Shown one piece after another: positions 1 through 8,861 of a DNA stretch of 35,875 nt. The position numbers and the translations under genes were made by a program. This DNA is from Oscillospiraceae bacterium (lineage in GTDB: Bacteria > Bacillota > Clostridia > Oscillospirales > CAG-272). Under the pieces are notes generated by a model that saw only the letters and a list, made by a program, of their open reading frames with translations, did not search any database and was not told where the DNA came from. The first letter of the stretch is position 1. Each line of letters begins with the position of its first letter. Where the stretch lies: positions 1 to 35,875 of the forward strand of contig SVQN01000026.1 of assembly GCA_015065295.1 (NCBI GenBank), in the 5' to 3' direction.

Positions 1-25
1 CGACACCTTGTCCTTCTATTTGTTT

Positions 26-87
26 AAAGTTTTTTGGAAAGGGGTTCGGGGAAAACCTTTTTGCAAAAAGGTTTTCCCCGAAAAAAA
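26..87 (+). repeat. Hairpin repeat, copy A
   Basis: An 18-bp perfect stem (45-62 with 65-82, loop GC) made of TTCGGGGAAAACCTTTTT and its complement. It is preceded by the flank AAAGTTTTTTGGAAAGGGG (27-44). The element ends one base before the TAA of the corrinoid gene (88-90), so it would form in the 3' end of that minus-strand mRNA. There is no clean T-run after the stem on the minus strand, so it is not a textbook terminator. Related copies lie at about 3964, 21056, 30280, 31820 and 32419. Confidence 0.85.
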
Positions 88-723
88 TTACTTTCTAAGA
101 TAAGCGATTGCTTCGTCGGATGCGGAGGCTGCGTCGGTGGTGTAGCAGTCTGCGCCGATCTTGTCGCAGTATTCCTGGGTGATCGGTGCGCCGCCGACCA
201 TGATGAATACGTTTTCACGGATGCCCTTTTCGGTAGCAACCTTGACTACGTTTTCCATTTCGTTCATGGTGGTGGTGAGAAGTGCGGAGCAGCAGATGAT
301 CTGTGCGTTGTTCGCAATTGCTTCTTCAACGAACTTTTCAGCGGATACGTCTACGCCGAGGTCAACAACGTTGATACCCTTGCCTTCGAGCATCATCTTA
401 ACGAGGTTCTTGCCGATGTCGTGGAGGTCGCCCTTAACGGTGCCGATGACAGCGGTGCCTGCGTCAGCCATTTCGCCGGAAGCCATGAGGGGCTTGAGAA
501 TGGTAACGCCTGCGTTCATTGCGCGTGCTGCGATCAGAACTTCGGGAACGTATACTTCGTTGTTCTTGAACTTTTCGCCGATGTTGCTCATGCCGGGGAG
601 CAGACCTTCGTCGAGGATTACCTTCGGTTCCACGCCGTCAGCAATTGCCTGGTTTACGAGTTCCTTAACAACCTTTACCTTACCGGTTTCGACCATTTTA
701 ATGAGTTCGGAAAAATCAGCCAT
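88..723 (-). CDS. Corrinoid (B12-binding) methyltransfer protein, MtbC/MtaC-like
   Basis: This 211-residue protein matches the stand-alone corrinoid proteins that carry a methyl group on cobalamin between a substrate methyltransferase and an acceptor methyltransferase. Residues 1-85 form the helical cap (VLIAARAMNAG is typical). From about 90 on comes the Rossmann-like B12 domain with GDLHDIG; D99, H101 and G104 form the DxHxxG signature, with H101 as the lower cobalt ligand. The later segments SALLTTTM and VGGAPIT also fit the family. Full length for the family. The start is set by AAGGAG seven bases upstream. Its methyltransferase partner is not in the window and may lie beyond the left edge, so the methyl donor (methylamine, methanol, methoxy compound) cannot be told. 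Confidence 0.93.
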   Translation of the reverse strand: MADFSELIKMVETGKVKVVKELVNQAIADGVEPKVILDEGLLPGMSNIGEKFKNNEVYVPEVLIAARAMNAGVTILKPLMASGEMADAGTAVIGTVKGDLHDIGKNLVKMMLEGKGINVVDLGVDVSAEKFVEEAIANNAQIICCSALLTTTMNEMENVVKVATEKGIRENVFIMVGGAPITQEYCDKIGADCYTTDAASASDEAIAYLRK

Positions 724-762
724 GTCAGTTCTCCTTTATATTGAGAATAGTTTTTTCATCTC

Positions 763-791
763 ATTATATCAATAAATCCGGCTTTCGTCAA
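763..791 (-). promoter_or_regulatory. Sigma-A promoter of the corrinoid gene
   Basis: On the minus strand TTGACG (786-791) and a perfect TATAAT (763-768) are separated by 17 bp, about 35-40 bp upstream of the corrinoid start codon. Confidence 0.8.
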
Positions 792-857
792 TAGATTTTT
801 GAGGTTTTGTCCGGAAAAATCCAAAATAAGAAAAAACAAATAGAATTGTTCTTTCCC

Positions 858-887
858 TTGACAGTCCCCGTCCGCCGGTGCTATAAT
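858..887 (+). promoter_or_regulatory. Sigma-A promoter of the ATPase leader
   Basis: Perfect TTGACA (858-863) and perfect TATAAT (882-887), 18-bp spacer. It predicts a transcript start near 894, giving a leader of about 175 nt before the ATPase start codon at 1070. Confidence 0.85.
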
Positions 888-926
888 CAAGTCAAATAAT
901 CCTTCCAATGAAAGCAGGTGGTTCCG

Positions 927-974
927 ATGAAACAACAAAAAACGCTGCGGTTCTGTGCCTGCTTTATGACATGA
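927..974 (+). CDS. Putative 15-residue leader peptide
   Basis: A short ORF, MKQQKTLRFCACFMT, starts about 33 nt after the predicted transcript start and has a modest ribosome site (AGGTGG, 6 bp upstream of ATG). The stem AAAGCAGG (911-918) / CCTGCTTT (958-965) covers its ribosome site and pairs it with its own last codons. Its stop falls in a 10-bp palindrome (971-980), and an intrinsic terminator follows 19 bp later. Position and size fit a translated attenuator peptide; no known leader peptide is recognised. That it is translated is inference. Confidence 0.5.
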   Translation: MKQQKTLRFCACFMT

Positions 975-992
975 TATCATAATCCGTTTCTC

Positions 993-1022
993 CACACATC
1001 CGTCAGCCGGGTGTGTTTTTTT
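993..1022 (+). terminator. Leader (attenuator-type) terminator
   Basis: CACAC (993-997) pairs with GTGTG (1011-1015) and CCG (1000-1002) with CGG (1008-1010) around loop TCAGC, followed by seven Ts (1016-1022). It lies between the leader ORF and the ATPase ribosome site. The 3' arm CCGGGTG can alternatively pair with CACCGCCCGG (1032-1041), and ATCCG (998-1002) with CGGAT (1039-1043), so competing folds are available. Confidence 0.7.
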
Positions 1023-1069
1023 ATTGGTTTTCACCGCCCGGATTTTTCAACTAAAGGAGGGATGTCCCT

Positions 1070-3355
1070 ATGAAACGACTTGCCGTACAGTTCATGACCC
1101 CGCAGACGGGCAATATCTTCGTCATCGTCCCCAGTGCCCCCGACCTCAGCTACCACGATAACGATCCCGTCTACTACTACAACGATATCGCCTTTGAATA
1201 CGAACAGCCCGGGAAACGCGACCACAGCATCCCCACCGTGGTCATCAAACTTCCTGTGGAAAACCTCATCGACGACGAATGTGCAAAGGAGAGTGATCTC
1301 ATGAAACGCCTGAAATATTATTTCAAACTCATGGAACGCGATACCGCGACCTACAATTACCGCGGCGAGGACAACAAACAGCATTCCCTCTATGACGGGG
1401 ATATGCTGATGTTCTATCCCGAACCCGAAGACCCCCTCGCCGGCGAACGCGACCCCGAACTTATCCACGATTCCACCTATTACGACGACAGCCACGCCTA
1501 CACCGTCGAGATGTCCAACAAAATGGCGAAGGACAAACCGACCGTCACCGTTGCCATCCCGACTGACGAAATCGACCCGCGCCTGCTTGACCTGTGGAAA
1601 AGTGCGGGAATTGACGCTCCCGCTGCCGCCAAAACCTCCGAAGCCGCACAGGACTATCTCCGTCAGGAAGAGGAAAAATCCCGCCTCAGAATCAACGTCA
1701 GCGGACGGAAAAATACCCTCATCCCGAAAATCGAGCCGCTTTCCTTCGCCGGAGAAGCCCTCACCACCGGACAGTTCGCCGCGATCCGCGATGCTGCCGC
1801 CGATTTCTGTCTCCGTGAATTCGCCCCGTATATCGACGCGCTCAACGCGGAACTCTACAACCGCAGCCGTCCCGATAAGGAAAACGGAAAATACTACCTC
1901 CATCGGCCGTCCGGCGAAATCCATACGAACAACGCCGCCTTTTTCGCCGTCTGTCCGCAGAAAGATTACGAAAACCTCGGCGGCATCCGCGTACGGCTCC
2001 TCGAAGACGGCGTGGAACGTCCGCCGAAACTCTGCCTGTGCATCCGGATGCAGATCCAGCTTCCGTTCAAGAAGCTCGAACGCTCCCAGAGAATGCTCTG
2101 CAAAGACCTCCCCGAAACCGTGGATATGTTCGCCGCACAGCTCAACCGGAAACGCCTTGCCGAAGCCTGCGAACTCGCCTACCGTCAGCAGAAAATCCGC
2201 GAATACCTCCGTACCAGCGACTACACCGCGTTCATCGCCAACGGAAGTATCCTCCCGCGCCTGTCCGACGGCGTCTCCCCGATGATGAACGCCATCCCGT
2301 TCCGCTCCACGCCGGAGGACGAAATCACCGTCTGCGGCGTCACCGGCATGGGAATCCGGCGCGGCGTGACCATCCTCACGGGCGGCGGTTATTCCGGAAA
2401 ATCCACCCTGCTCGACGCGATCGCATCCGGTATCTACAACCATACCATCGGCGACGGACGCGAACTCGTCCTGACCGACCCGACCGCCGTCAGCATCGCC
2501 GCCGAAGACGGACGGTGCGTCAAGAATACCAACATTTCCCCGTTCATCAAATGGCTCCCCGGCGGCGATACCACCGATTTTTCGACCGCGCACGCCTCCG
2601 GTTCGACCTCGCAGGCGGCGAATATCATGGAAGCCGTGGACATCGGCGCGTCGCTCCTGCTCATCGACGAAGACCGGAGCGCGACCAACTTCATGATCCG
2701 CGATAACAAGATGAAATCCCTCATCAAAAAAGAGCCGATCACCCCGTTCACCGACCGCGTACAGGAACTGTCCCGCAGAGGCGTGTCGACGATTCTGGTC
2801 ATCGGCGGAAGCGGCGAATACCTCGGCGTATGCGACCGCGTATATTTAATGGAAGATTACCTCATCCACGACGTGACCGAGCGCGCCGCCGAAATCTGGC
2901 AGACCGAGCGGAATCCGGACGAAATCATCATCCCCGCACCGGAAGTACGGTGGCATCAGGCGCGTACCCTCTCGGCGGAACATTTTTCGTCCTATCCGGA
3001 AGGCATGGGGACAGAAAAGCTCGAAGTCTCCGACATGGGCTTCCTCCTCATCGGGGACGAACAGATCGACATCCGCGGCCTGTACAACATCGCGTCCGAC
3101 GCACAGCGCAACGGCATCGCGTTCATCCTCCGGCAGATGTCGCTCCAGTTAAAACCTCAGACCACAGTGATCGACCTCGACGCGGAGCTTGACAGAATCT
3201 ACCGCAAAATCGAAACGGACGGCGTGGACTGCATCTTCTCGTCGTTCTTCACCACCGTGGACCGCTTCATCGACCTACCGCGCAAATGCGACGTCAAAAT
3301 GGTCATCCACCGGATGAGAAAAACAAAATGGCTAAGGACTAATGACGAATGGTGA
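1070..3355 (+). CDS. ABC-class P-loop ATPase (COG3044 / PF09818)
   Basis: 761 residues. The core matches the 'predicted ATPase of the ABC class' family: Walker A GGGYSGKST (438-446), the signature ASGSTSQAAN (509-518), a Walker B with the family's DEDRSATNF (533-541), then TDRVQELSRRGVSTILVIGGSGEY. The family has no transmembrane domain and its role is unknown. Roughly the first 190 residues are an extension rich in Asp, Tyr and Pro that I do not recognise, making the protein longer than the usual ~560. The start has AAGGAGG eight bases upstream. The last residues (KWLRTNDEW) are encoded by the left arm of a heptad repeat, so the C-terminus may have been altered by repeat insertion. Expression is probably set by the leader at 894-1069. 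Confidence 0.88.
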   Translation: MKRLAVQFMTPQTGNIFVIVPSAPDLSYHDNDPVYYYNDIAFEYEQPGKRDHSIPTVVIKLPVENLIDDECAKESDLMKRLKYYFKLMERDTATYNYRGEDNKQHSLYDGDMLMFYPEPEDPLAGERDPELIHDSTYYDDSHAYTVEMSNKMAKDKPTVTVAIPTDEIDPRLLDLWKSAGIDAPAAAKTSEAAQDYLRQEEEKSRLRINVSGRKNTLIPKIEPLSFAGEALTTGQFAAIRDAAADFCLREFAPYIDALNAELYNRSRPDKENGKYYLHRPSGEIHTNNAAFFAVCPQKDYENLGGIRVRLLEDGVERPPKLCLCIRMQIQLPFKKLERSQRMLCKDLPETVDMFAAQLNRKRLAEACELAYRQQKIREYLRTSDYTAFIANGSILPRLSDGVSPMMNAIPFRSTPEDEITVCGVTGMGIRRGVTILTGGGYSGKSTLLDAIASGIYNHTIGDGRELVLTDPTAVSIAAEDGRCVKNTNISPFIKWLPGGDTTDFSTAHASGSTSQAANIMEAVDIGASLLLIDEDRSATNFMIRDNKMKSLIKKEPITPFTDRVQELSRRGVSTILVIGGSGEYLGVCDRVYLMEDYLIHDVTERAAEIWQTERNPDEIIIPAPEVRWHQARTLSAEHFSSYPEGMGTEKLEVSDMGFLLIGDEQIDIRGLYNIASDAQRNGIAFILRQMSLQLKPQTTVIDLDAELDRIYRKIETDGVDCIFSSFFTTVDRFIDLPRKCDVKMVIHRMRKTKWLRTNDEW

Positions 3356-3432
3356 ATAACTATACACAACTTCCGTCAGCCGGAAGCCGTAAAATTATAT
3401 CCAGTCATTCACCATTAACCCTTAGTCCTTAG
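3332..3432. repeat. Heptad-repeat inverted pair between convergent genes
   Basis: Left arm 3332-3361 and the reverse complement of right arm 3403-3432 match at about 25 of 30 positions. Both arms are built on a 7-bp period, for example CTAAGGA/CTAATGA and TCCTTAG/CCCTTAG. A small stem CTTCCG (3370-3375) / CGGAAG (3381-3386) with loop TCAGC sits inside. The left arm contains the ATPase stop; the right arm follows the TAG of the minus-strand gene directly. The whole could fold as a bidirectional 3'-end hairpin. A third related arm lies at 18323-18352. Confidence 0.85.
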
Positions 3433-3433
3433 T

Positions 3434-3886
3434 CTATTCAAAGTCCTTGATTTTGTCCGCTTCTTCGCGCTCAAACGCGACGATTTCCCTGCACAGGGCT
3501 GTGACTTCCATGTCGCAGCCCTCTCTGTTCAGGCGGATCATCTGCCCTTCCAGATCGTCCACGCCCATGCGGGTGCCCTTTTCGATCATCTGCGCGATGT
3601 GGCGGTCGGACGAATTGAACAGCGTGTTCATCGCAATCCCGGCCTTCGCCATCGTTTTCTTCATGGCGGAGAGTTCCTGCGGACGGATGGAGCGTTTCCG
3701 CAGTTCGGCGGCGGTGCGGGCGGTGTAGTCGGAGTAGCGTTCGAGCTGGGAGGTCACGTTGGAAACGAGAAACTTGTCCGTGATTTTCGGGAGAACATCG
3801 CATAAACTTTCGGTGCCCATCTGCACGTTGCGGTACATGTGACCGAGCAGTTCGCCGGTATTTTCGGTGGTATGGGAAACTTTCAT
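3434..3886 (-). CDS. Hypothetical helical protein, 150 aa
   Basis: The protein is soluble, charged and almost wholly alpha-helical in appearance, with four or so amphipathic helices (for example CDVLPKITDKFLVSNVTSQL, SQLERYSDYTARTAAELRKR, a Met-rich AMKKTMAKAGIAMNTLF and a final REIVAFEREEADKI). This suggests a four-helix or ferritin-like bundle, but no di-iron motif is evident and I cannot name a family. GAGGT lies nine bases upstream of the ATG. It is transcribed convergently to the ATPase and has no clear operon partner. Full-length and intact. Confidence 0.75.
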   Translation of the reverse strand: MKVSHTTENTGELLGHMYRNVQMGTESLCDVLPKITDKFLVSNVTSQLERYSDYTARTAAELRKRSIRPQELSAMKKTMAKAGIAMNTLFNSSDRHIAQMIEKGTRMGVDDLEGQMIRLNREGCDMEVTALCREIVAFEREEADKIKDFE

Positions 3887-3963
3887 TGGATTTACCTCGT
3901 GAAATTACAGGATATCTTTATTCTCCCACATCTTATAAAAAATACTCTTCTTTTTCCCGATTT

Positions 3964-4018
3964 AAAAAGGTTTTTGAAGGGGTTCGGGGGAACTTTTTCC
4001 TCAAAAAAGTTCCCCCGA
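3964..4018 (+). repeat. Hairpin repeat, copy B
   Basis: Flank AAAAAGGTTTTTGAAGGGG (3964-3982), then a stem TCGGGGGAACTTTTT (3984-3998) with AAAAAGTTCCCCCGA (4004-4018), loop CCTCA. It sits in the 273-bp gap between two minus-strand genes, about 140 bp after the 801-residue lipoprotein gene ends. The rest of that gap shows no gene. Confidence 0.85.
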
Positions 4019-4159
4019 TTCTCATTTCTTAAACTTGAAAAACCGTTTCAGGAAAGGGACGGCGTATTTCGGACTTTTCCAGACAACCACTTTCATAGGC
4101 GGTACTCCCTTTATGTTGGATTCATTTACAGGATATGCGGGAGTGCGGGAGTGTGTGCA

Positions 4160-6565
4160 TCACTCATGCTCGCTCAGCCAGATACTCACGCGGGACTGGA
4201 TAACGTCCGCCGTGGATTCGGCGGTGGCATTGCCGGACAGATAGCGGCTGATCTCCTCGTTGATGATGTTCCGCAGCTCGGTTCGTGACAGTAAAGAATA
4301 CCACAGCGGAATCCCCGCCGTGTCCAGCATATTCTTTACCTCCCCGATCGCCGCACGGTCGAGCGTAACAAGCGTTCCCGGTCTTCCGTTGTAACGTCCG
4401 TCTCCGTCCAGCTTGCCGGCTGTGTCAAAACCGCCGACCGAACCGTTTTCGCCGTGGAAATAAAACACCTGATACCCTTCCAGCGCATCCAGATACTCGT
4501 CATAATCCGGCTTATAGGTTTTGAAAAAATACCCCGCTCCGATCTCATCGGAATGCGAATTTTCAAAATATGTCCGGTAATCATCTGCCGTCAGACGGCT
4601 TTCGATGAATTCCCATGCCGTTTCCACATCCCAGCAGTATGACGGAATCGCGTAAATACCCCCGTTGAAGTCGAGTTCCACACCGCTTCCGCACCGGTCA
4701 TCCACGGGACAGCCGATGTAATTCAGTTCAGTCGGACTTGTCACCCCGAACTGGTACGCCGCTTTCATGAATCTCGACGGCGACTGAAAAACGCCCGGAT
4801 CGGCAAGTTTGATCTTCCCGTTATGATACAGATTTTCCCCGCCGGCATCCACTTCCACCTGATCCAATGTGATCTCTCCCGCAAACAAAGCATCCAGATT
4901 GCTCGAACCGTGATCCATGTACAGCTGCGGTTCGGTCGGCAGAGATTTTGTAAATTCCAGAAGCCGCAGATAGTCCGGATCAAGGAAATCCGCTTCTCCG
5001 TCCCGGATAAAAGGTACGAACCCCAGGAAATTGAACAGCGTGTATTCCGCGTTCGTCTGCGAAATTTCTTCCATGAGATATTCTCCCTCTCCGAGACTTT
5101 CCGCAAAATCAAGGAATTCCGGAATTGACCATGTTTCCATATCGCCGATGGTATCGCGCCGTCCGGCGACAGTACTTATCATGAATTCCGGTACGATACC
5201 ATACAGACGCCCGTCTTCATCCTCCAGAGTATTCTTCACACAACCGTAAATCGTGTCCGGCGTAACTTTTCCGTCCATCAGTGTGTACAGATCGACGAAA
5301 TAGCCGTCCGCCGCATCGACAAGTTCCTGAAAATCAAAGGAAACCAGAAAAACGATGTCCGGCTGCAATACGCCTGTCGTCAGGTCAAGCATCAGCTTTG
5401 TGCGCCCCGCTCCCCAATCCTTTTCCGTATTGTATATGCTGTAGTCCAGTACCTCAATCCGCACATCCGTGTGGCTCTTGTTGAATTCCACCACCGCCTG
5501 TGTCAGCGAGGATTCCGGCTGAATACACGCCAGCGTCAGCGTTTCGATGGTTGACAGGTCGATTGTCGGGTCGGGACGGTACAGCCGCTGAAGAAAATAC
5601 ATCTTCTGCAATGCGGCACGTTCCGCCACCATGAACTCCCCGTCATACTCCCCGGGAATCCACGAGACATTCTGAACGTACTCGGCAGGAATTCCGGCAT
5701 CCAGAAAATCCATGATCTCGTCAAATACCGGTTCTTCTTCCGCCTCTGCGGTCAGCTTCCAGCGGTACACACCCTCGCTGTCCCACGCGGTCAGACAGCC
5801 GTCTCTGCACGACAGAATTTCCACTCCGCGGTAGGGATATTCATTGGAATGAAACCGTTCGGGCAGAACATACGATTCTGTTTCCGTCCCATCCTCCGCA
5901 AACCGTCCGAGATTCATGTTTCCGCTTTTTTCGTACACAATCCAGAACTCCGCGCCGTCCGCAAACAGCGCACAGGCTATCCCCGGCAGTTCGAACGCTC
6001 CTGTCCGGACAAAATTGTCATCCGCGAGGATGCAGGTATCGTTCCAGATCAGGGCAATCCCCTCGTCACGCTCGGCAAACAGCTTCCCGCTGTCGGCGGT
6101 ATCGTTGCTGTTCCCTTTTTCCCGCAGAACGGTGATGTCCGCCCACGCTTCCTGTTCCCCGTCAAACGAATACCGGATCAGGGAACGGTACGATTTCATT
6201 TCTTCCTCGTCATCCCACAGTCCCCAGACATAAATTCCGCGTTCCCCGAGAAACAACGCATCGCCGAAATCCTTTCCGTATTCGGTCAGCGGCATTTCCG
6301 AAAGAATATTGCCGTCCGCATCTGCCTGTACATAAAATATTCCGCTTTGTCCCGTTCCTGACTGTCCGCCGGTACCGTAAAGATAGGAATATCCGTTTTC
6401 CGTCCGCACCGTATTGCTGACCCGCAGGGTTTCCAGACCGTCCAGATGCTCAAACACCTGCCGGTACACCATCGTCCGGTATTCCGGCACTTCCTCCGTT
6501 CCGCATCCCGCGAACAGTCCGGTGAATGTCAGAATCATACCCAAAATCACCGCAAATTTTCTCAT
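4160..6565 (-). CDS. Solute-binding-like lipoprotein, 801 aa
   Basis: Signal peptide with lipobox LFAGC (Cys21), so a membrane-anchored surface lipoprotein. Residues about 30-335 are beta-rich with repeated short strands (GNILSEMPL, GIYVWGLWD, YSFDGEQ), resembling a propeller-like module. From about 341 (ETLTLACI) it reads as a family-1 extracellular solute-binding protein: SLTQAVVEFNKSH, QPDIVFL, YFVDLYTLMD, DGRLYGIVPEF. The C-terminus AESTADVIQSRVSIWLSEHE is nearly shared with the upstream neighbour, so the two are tandem paralogues. AGGAGG lies six bases before the ATG. The 92-bp gap to the upstream gene has no strong promoter, so the two are probably co-transcribed. No ABC permease is nearby; sugar or oligosaccharide binding is a guess. 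Confidence 0.85.
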   Translation of the reverse strand: MRKFAVILGMILTFTGLFAGCGTEEVPEYRTMVYRQVFEHLDGLETLRVSNTVRTENGYSYLYGTGGQSGTGQSGIFYVQADADGNILSEMPLTEYGKDFGDALFLGERGIYVWGLWDDEEEMKSYRSLIRYSFDGEQEAWADITVLREKGNSNDTADSGKLFAERDEGIALIWNDTCILADDNFVRTGAFELPGIACALFADGAEFWIVYEKSGNMNLGRFAEDGTETESYVLPERFHSNEYPYRGVEILSCRDGCLTAWDSEGVYRWKLTAEAEEEPVFDEIMDFLDAGIPAEYVQNVSWIPGEYDGEFMVAERAALQKMYFLQRLYRPDPTIDLSTIETLTLACIQPESSLTQAVVEFNKSHTDVRIEVLDYSIYNTEKDWGAGRTKLMLDLTTGVLQPDIVFLVSFDFQELVDAADGYFVDLYTLMDGKVTPDTIYGCVKNTLEDEDGRLYGIVPEFMISTVAGRRDTIGDMETWSIPEFLDFAESLGEGEYLMEEISQTNAEYTLFNFLGFVPFIRDGEADFLDPDYLRLLEFTKSLPTEPQLYMDHGSSNLDALFAGEITLDQVEVDAGGENLYHNGKIKLADPGVFQSPSRFMKAAYQFGVTSPTELNYIGCPVDDRCGSGVELDFNGGIYAIPSYCWDVETAWEFIESRLTADDYRTYFENSHSDEIGAGYFFKTYKPDYDEYLDALEGYQVFYFHGENGSVGGFDTAGKLDGDGRYNGRPGTLVTLDRAAIGEVKNMLDTAGIPLWYSLLSRTELRNIINEEISRYLSGNATAESTADVIQSRVSIWLSEHE

Positions 6566-6657
6566 AATGTCCTCCTGCTTTTTGAAGGTAATCTACTGTA
6601 TAGACGTTTCTGCTCCGCATTTTGTTCCATATTTCCGAAAATTTCCGCAAGTTTTAC

Positions 6658-8838
6658 TCACTCATGCTCACTCAGCCACAGCCCCACGCGGGACTGCACA
6701 ATATCCGCCGTGGATTCTGCCGTTTTCCCCATACCGAGAAACGCCGTCACTTCTTCCATCACAATCTCCTGAATTTCCGCCGGAACCGTCCGATACGCAG
6801 GTACGGTATCCAGAAATTCACAGAATTCCTCCGCAAAATCCGCTGCGTACACCTCCACATACGGCCGTCCCGTGTTGTCCTGCACCGTCAGCTCGCCGCC
6901 GCCCGAATATTTGCCGACCCGGTCGGTATAAATCTGGTACGGATACACGCCGTCCACCGCTTCCCATGCCTTCATGACCGATTTCAGTGCCGGAAGGGCG
7001 TCCATCCCGCGCACCCTCTCGGTTCTGCCGATCAGCGATTCCTCCGACAGCAGGAAGTTCAGAAACGCCATCGCCCCCTCCTTGTTCCCGCTTTCCGCCG
7101 ACACGGCATAATACTGGTCGGAATGAATCAGACACGCGCCGCCTTCCGACGACGGCAGTCCGACCACGGTTCCGCTGTTCCATCCGCCGAACACGCTGTT
7201 TATCATGGCGTAGGACGCATAATTGTTGACCGCATAGCCGTACAGCAGGATTTTGTCCGCCGCAAAGGGATTTTCCTCCGGCGACGATTTCCACTGCGAC
7301 TTCTCCGGCAGAGACGCGATATAGTCCAGCATCGCCGCGAACGAACCGTCGCCGAACCGGCAGGTATTGGTCTCCGTGTCCACCCATTCGGACAGCATGA
7401 ACCCCAGCATCGCTGTCATGGATTCCTGTGAATCATCTTCGGAAAACCGCATCCCCTCCGGCAGATTCCGCGCGGTCATCAGAAAGGCATCGACATCCCA
7501 CACGTCATAATCGGGCAGATTCGCCGTTTTCGCGGAAAAAACCGATATCTCGAACGTCCTCGGCAGACCGTACAGCTTCCCGCCGATTTCGCTTGCCTCC
7601 CGGACACTGCCGAACAGATCGTCTGCGGAAAATTCATCGTCCATCAGGGAATACAGGTCGGCGAGCAGTCCTTTGTCCGCGTACTTCGCCACCTCGTCCA
7701 TCGAGCGGAACAGCAGCAGATCGGCAGTTTCCCCGCGCAGGATTGCCGCATCCAGCCCGCTCATTTCTGCGGCATGACCTTCGGCTTCCCCGTAATTCTC
7801 GCAGATCACCTGATATTCCGTCTGTGCGCCGTTGAACTCCACCGCCGCCATTTCGATATTGCTCGTTCCGCTGTTCTCGTATCCAACGCGGATCACCGTT
7901 TTTTCAACTTCGCGGTCGGGTGCGCCGGTAAATTTCAGGATCCGGTTTTCGCCGTCGTGAATGTAGATCGTTTCCGGCGCGACGACTGCAATTTCCGGAA
8001 TGCGGTTGGTCATAAACCCGCAGTTGACCCAGTTCATCAGCGGAACGCTTTCCCCGCCGACTTCACAGCCGATCAGTTCCTCGCCGCCGTTGTAGTAAAA
8101 ATCATAGCCGTTTCCCGGATAAATGGTCTCGGTATTCTCCGGCATCTGCGCCAGCGCGTCTTTCCACGCGGCATCCTCCGTCAGCGAACCGTCCGCACCG
8201 ACCGCATAACAGAAGCCCTTCCCCCAGACACGGACAGCACCGTCCGTTTCCAGAACGCCAAAGATATCCGCCGGAAGCGTGTGGCTTTTCACGAGATTCC
8301 CCGCATTGTCCACGAGCAGCAGGGTCGATTCCGCCCCGATGTACCACGTTCCGTCCTTCCAGACAACCGAAGGCATCCGGGACAGCCGGTCGCCGACGTC
8401 CGTAAATTCGTCCAGACGCTTTTCCCAGACGACCGTACCGTCCGCTACGGAATGCAGGATGTACCCCTCTTTCTTCTGAAGATCGTCGTGGTCGGACAGT
8501 ATGAACAGATACCCTTCCTCTCCGACCGCGAACACCGTGGCATACGCCATCCCCGGCACATTCTCGTAAGTGAAGGAATCGTCCGCCGGATCGAGAATTA
8601 CGACCGACGCAAGCCGTTCTTCCCCGTCGATCATGGTGGTGTACATATAGATTTTCCCGTCCCGGAGGGTCATATTCCGGATATAGGTGATCCGTTCGTC
8701 CATTTCCAGAACGGTTTTCTCATACACGCCGGTCAGCGTGGTCACGGAATTGTCCCTCTCCGGCAGTTCGGATGCCGTACACGCGGTAAACAGCAGGAGC
8801 AGGGTCACAAGTACTGCAAAAATTCTCCGATAAGTCAT
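6658..8838 (-). CDS. Solute-binding-like lipoprotein, 726 aa, paralogue of the next gene
   Basis: Lipobox LFTAC (Cys20). Same design as its downstream neighbour: a beta-rich N-terminal half (about 30-310, e.g. DGKIYMYTTM, DGTWYIGAES, IYIHDGENRILKF) followed by a solute-binding domain from about 315 (KTVIRVGYENSG), with LLADLYSLMDDEFSADDLF, KLYGLPRTFEISVF and EGAMAFLNFLLSEES. It ends in AESTADIVQSRVGLWLSEHE. AAGGAGG lies eight bases upstream of ATG. It is first in a two-gene unit behind a consensus promoter covered by a 40-bp palindrome. The ligand is unknown and no permease is adjacent, so a sensing or scavenging role is as likely as transport. Confidence 0.85.
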   Translation of the reverse strand: MTYRRIFAVLVTLLLLFTACTASELPERDNSVTTLTGVYEKTVLEMDERITYIRNMTLRDGKIYMYTTMIDGEERLASVVILDPADDSFTYENVPGMAYATVFAVGEEGYLFILSDHDDLQKKEGYILHSVADGTVVWEKRLDEFTDVGDRLSRMPSVVWKDGTWYIGAESTLLLVDNAGNLVKSHTLPADIFGVLETDGAVRVWGKGFCYAVGADGSLTEDAAWKDALAQMPENTETIYPGNGYDFYYNGGEELIGCEVGGESVPLMNWVNCGFMTNRIPEIAVVAPETIYIHDGENRILKFTGAPDREVEKTVIRVGYENSGTSNIEMAAVEFNGAQTEYQVICENYGEAEGHAAEMSGLDAAILRGETADLLLFRSMDEVAKYADKGLLADLYSLMDDEFSADDLFGSVREASEIGGKLYGLPRTFEISVFSAKTANLPDYDVWDVDAFLMTARNLPEGMRFSEDDSQESMTAMLGFMLSEWVDTETNTCRFGDGSFAAMLDYIASLPEKSQWKSSPEENPFAADKILLYGYAVNNYASYAMINSVFGGWNSGTVVGLPSSEGGACLIHSDQYYAVSAESGNKEGAMAFLNFLLSEESLIGRTERVRGMDALPALKSVMKAWEAVDGVYPYQIYTDRVGKYSGGGELTVQDNTGRPYVEVYAADFAEEFCEFLDTVPAYRTVPAEIQEIVMEEVTAFLGMGKTAESTADIVQSRVGLWLSEHE

Positions 8839-8861
8839 AGAAAATCCTCCTTGAACAAAAA

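Noticed and set aside
26-87. Classical intrinsic terminator for the corrinoid gene
   Set aside because: The stem is strong but on the coding strand it is followed by AACCCC rather than a T-run; it is listed as a repeat instead, though a termination or stabilising role remains possible.
34-744. Open frame on the + strand across the corrinoid gene
   Set aside because: It is antisense to a full-length, clearly recognisable corrinoid protein and begins inside a hairpin repeat.
1031-2593. 520-codon open frame on the - strand
   Set aside because: Antisense to the ABC-class ATPase, which has Walker motifs and a strong ribosome site; the frame is open because of codon bias.
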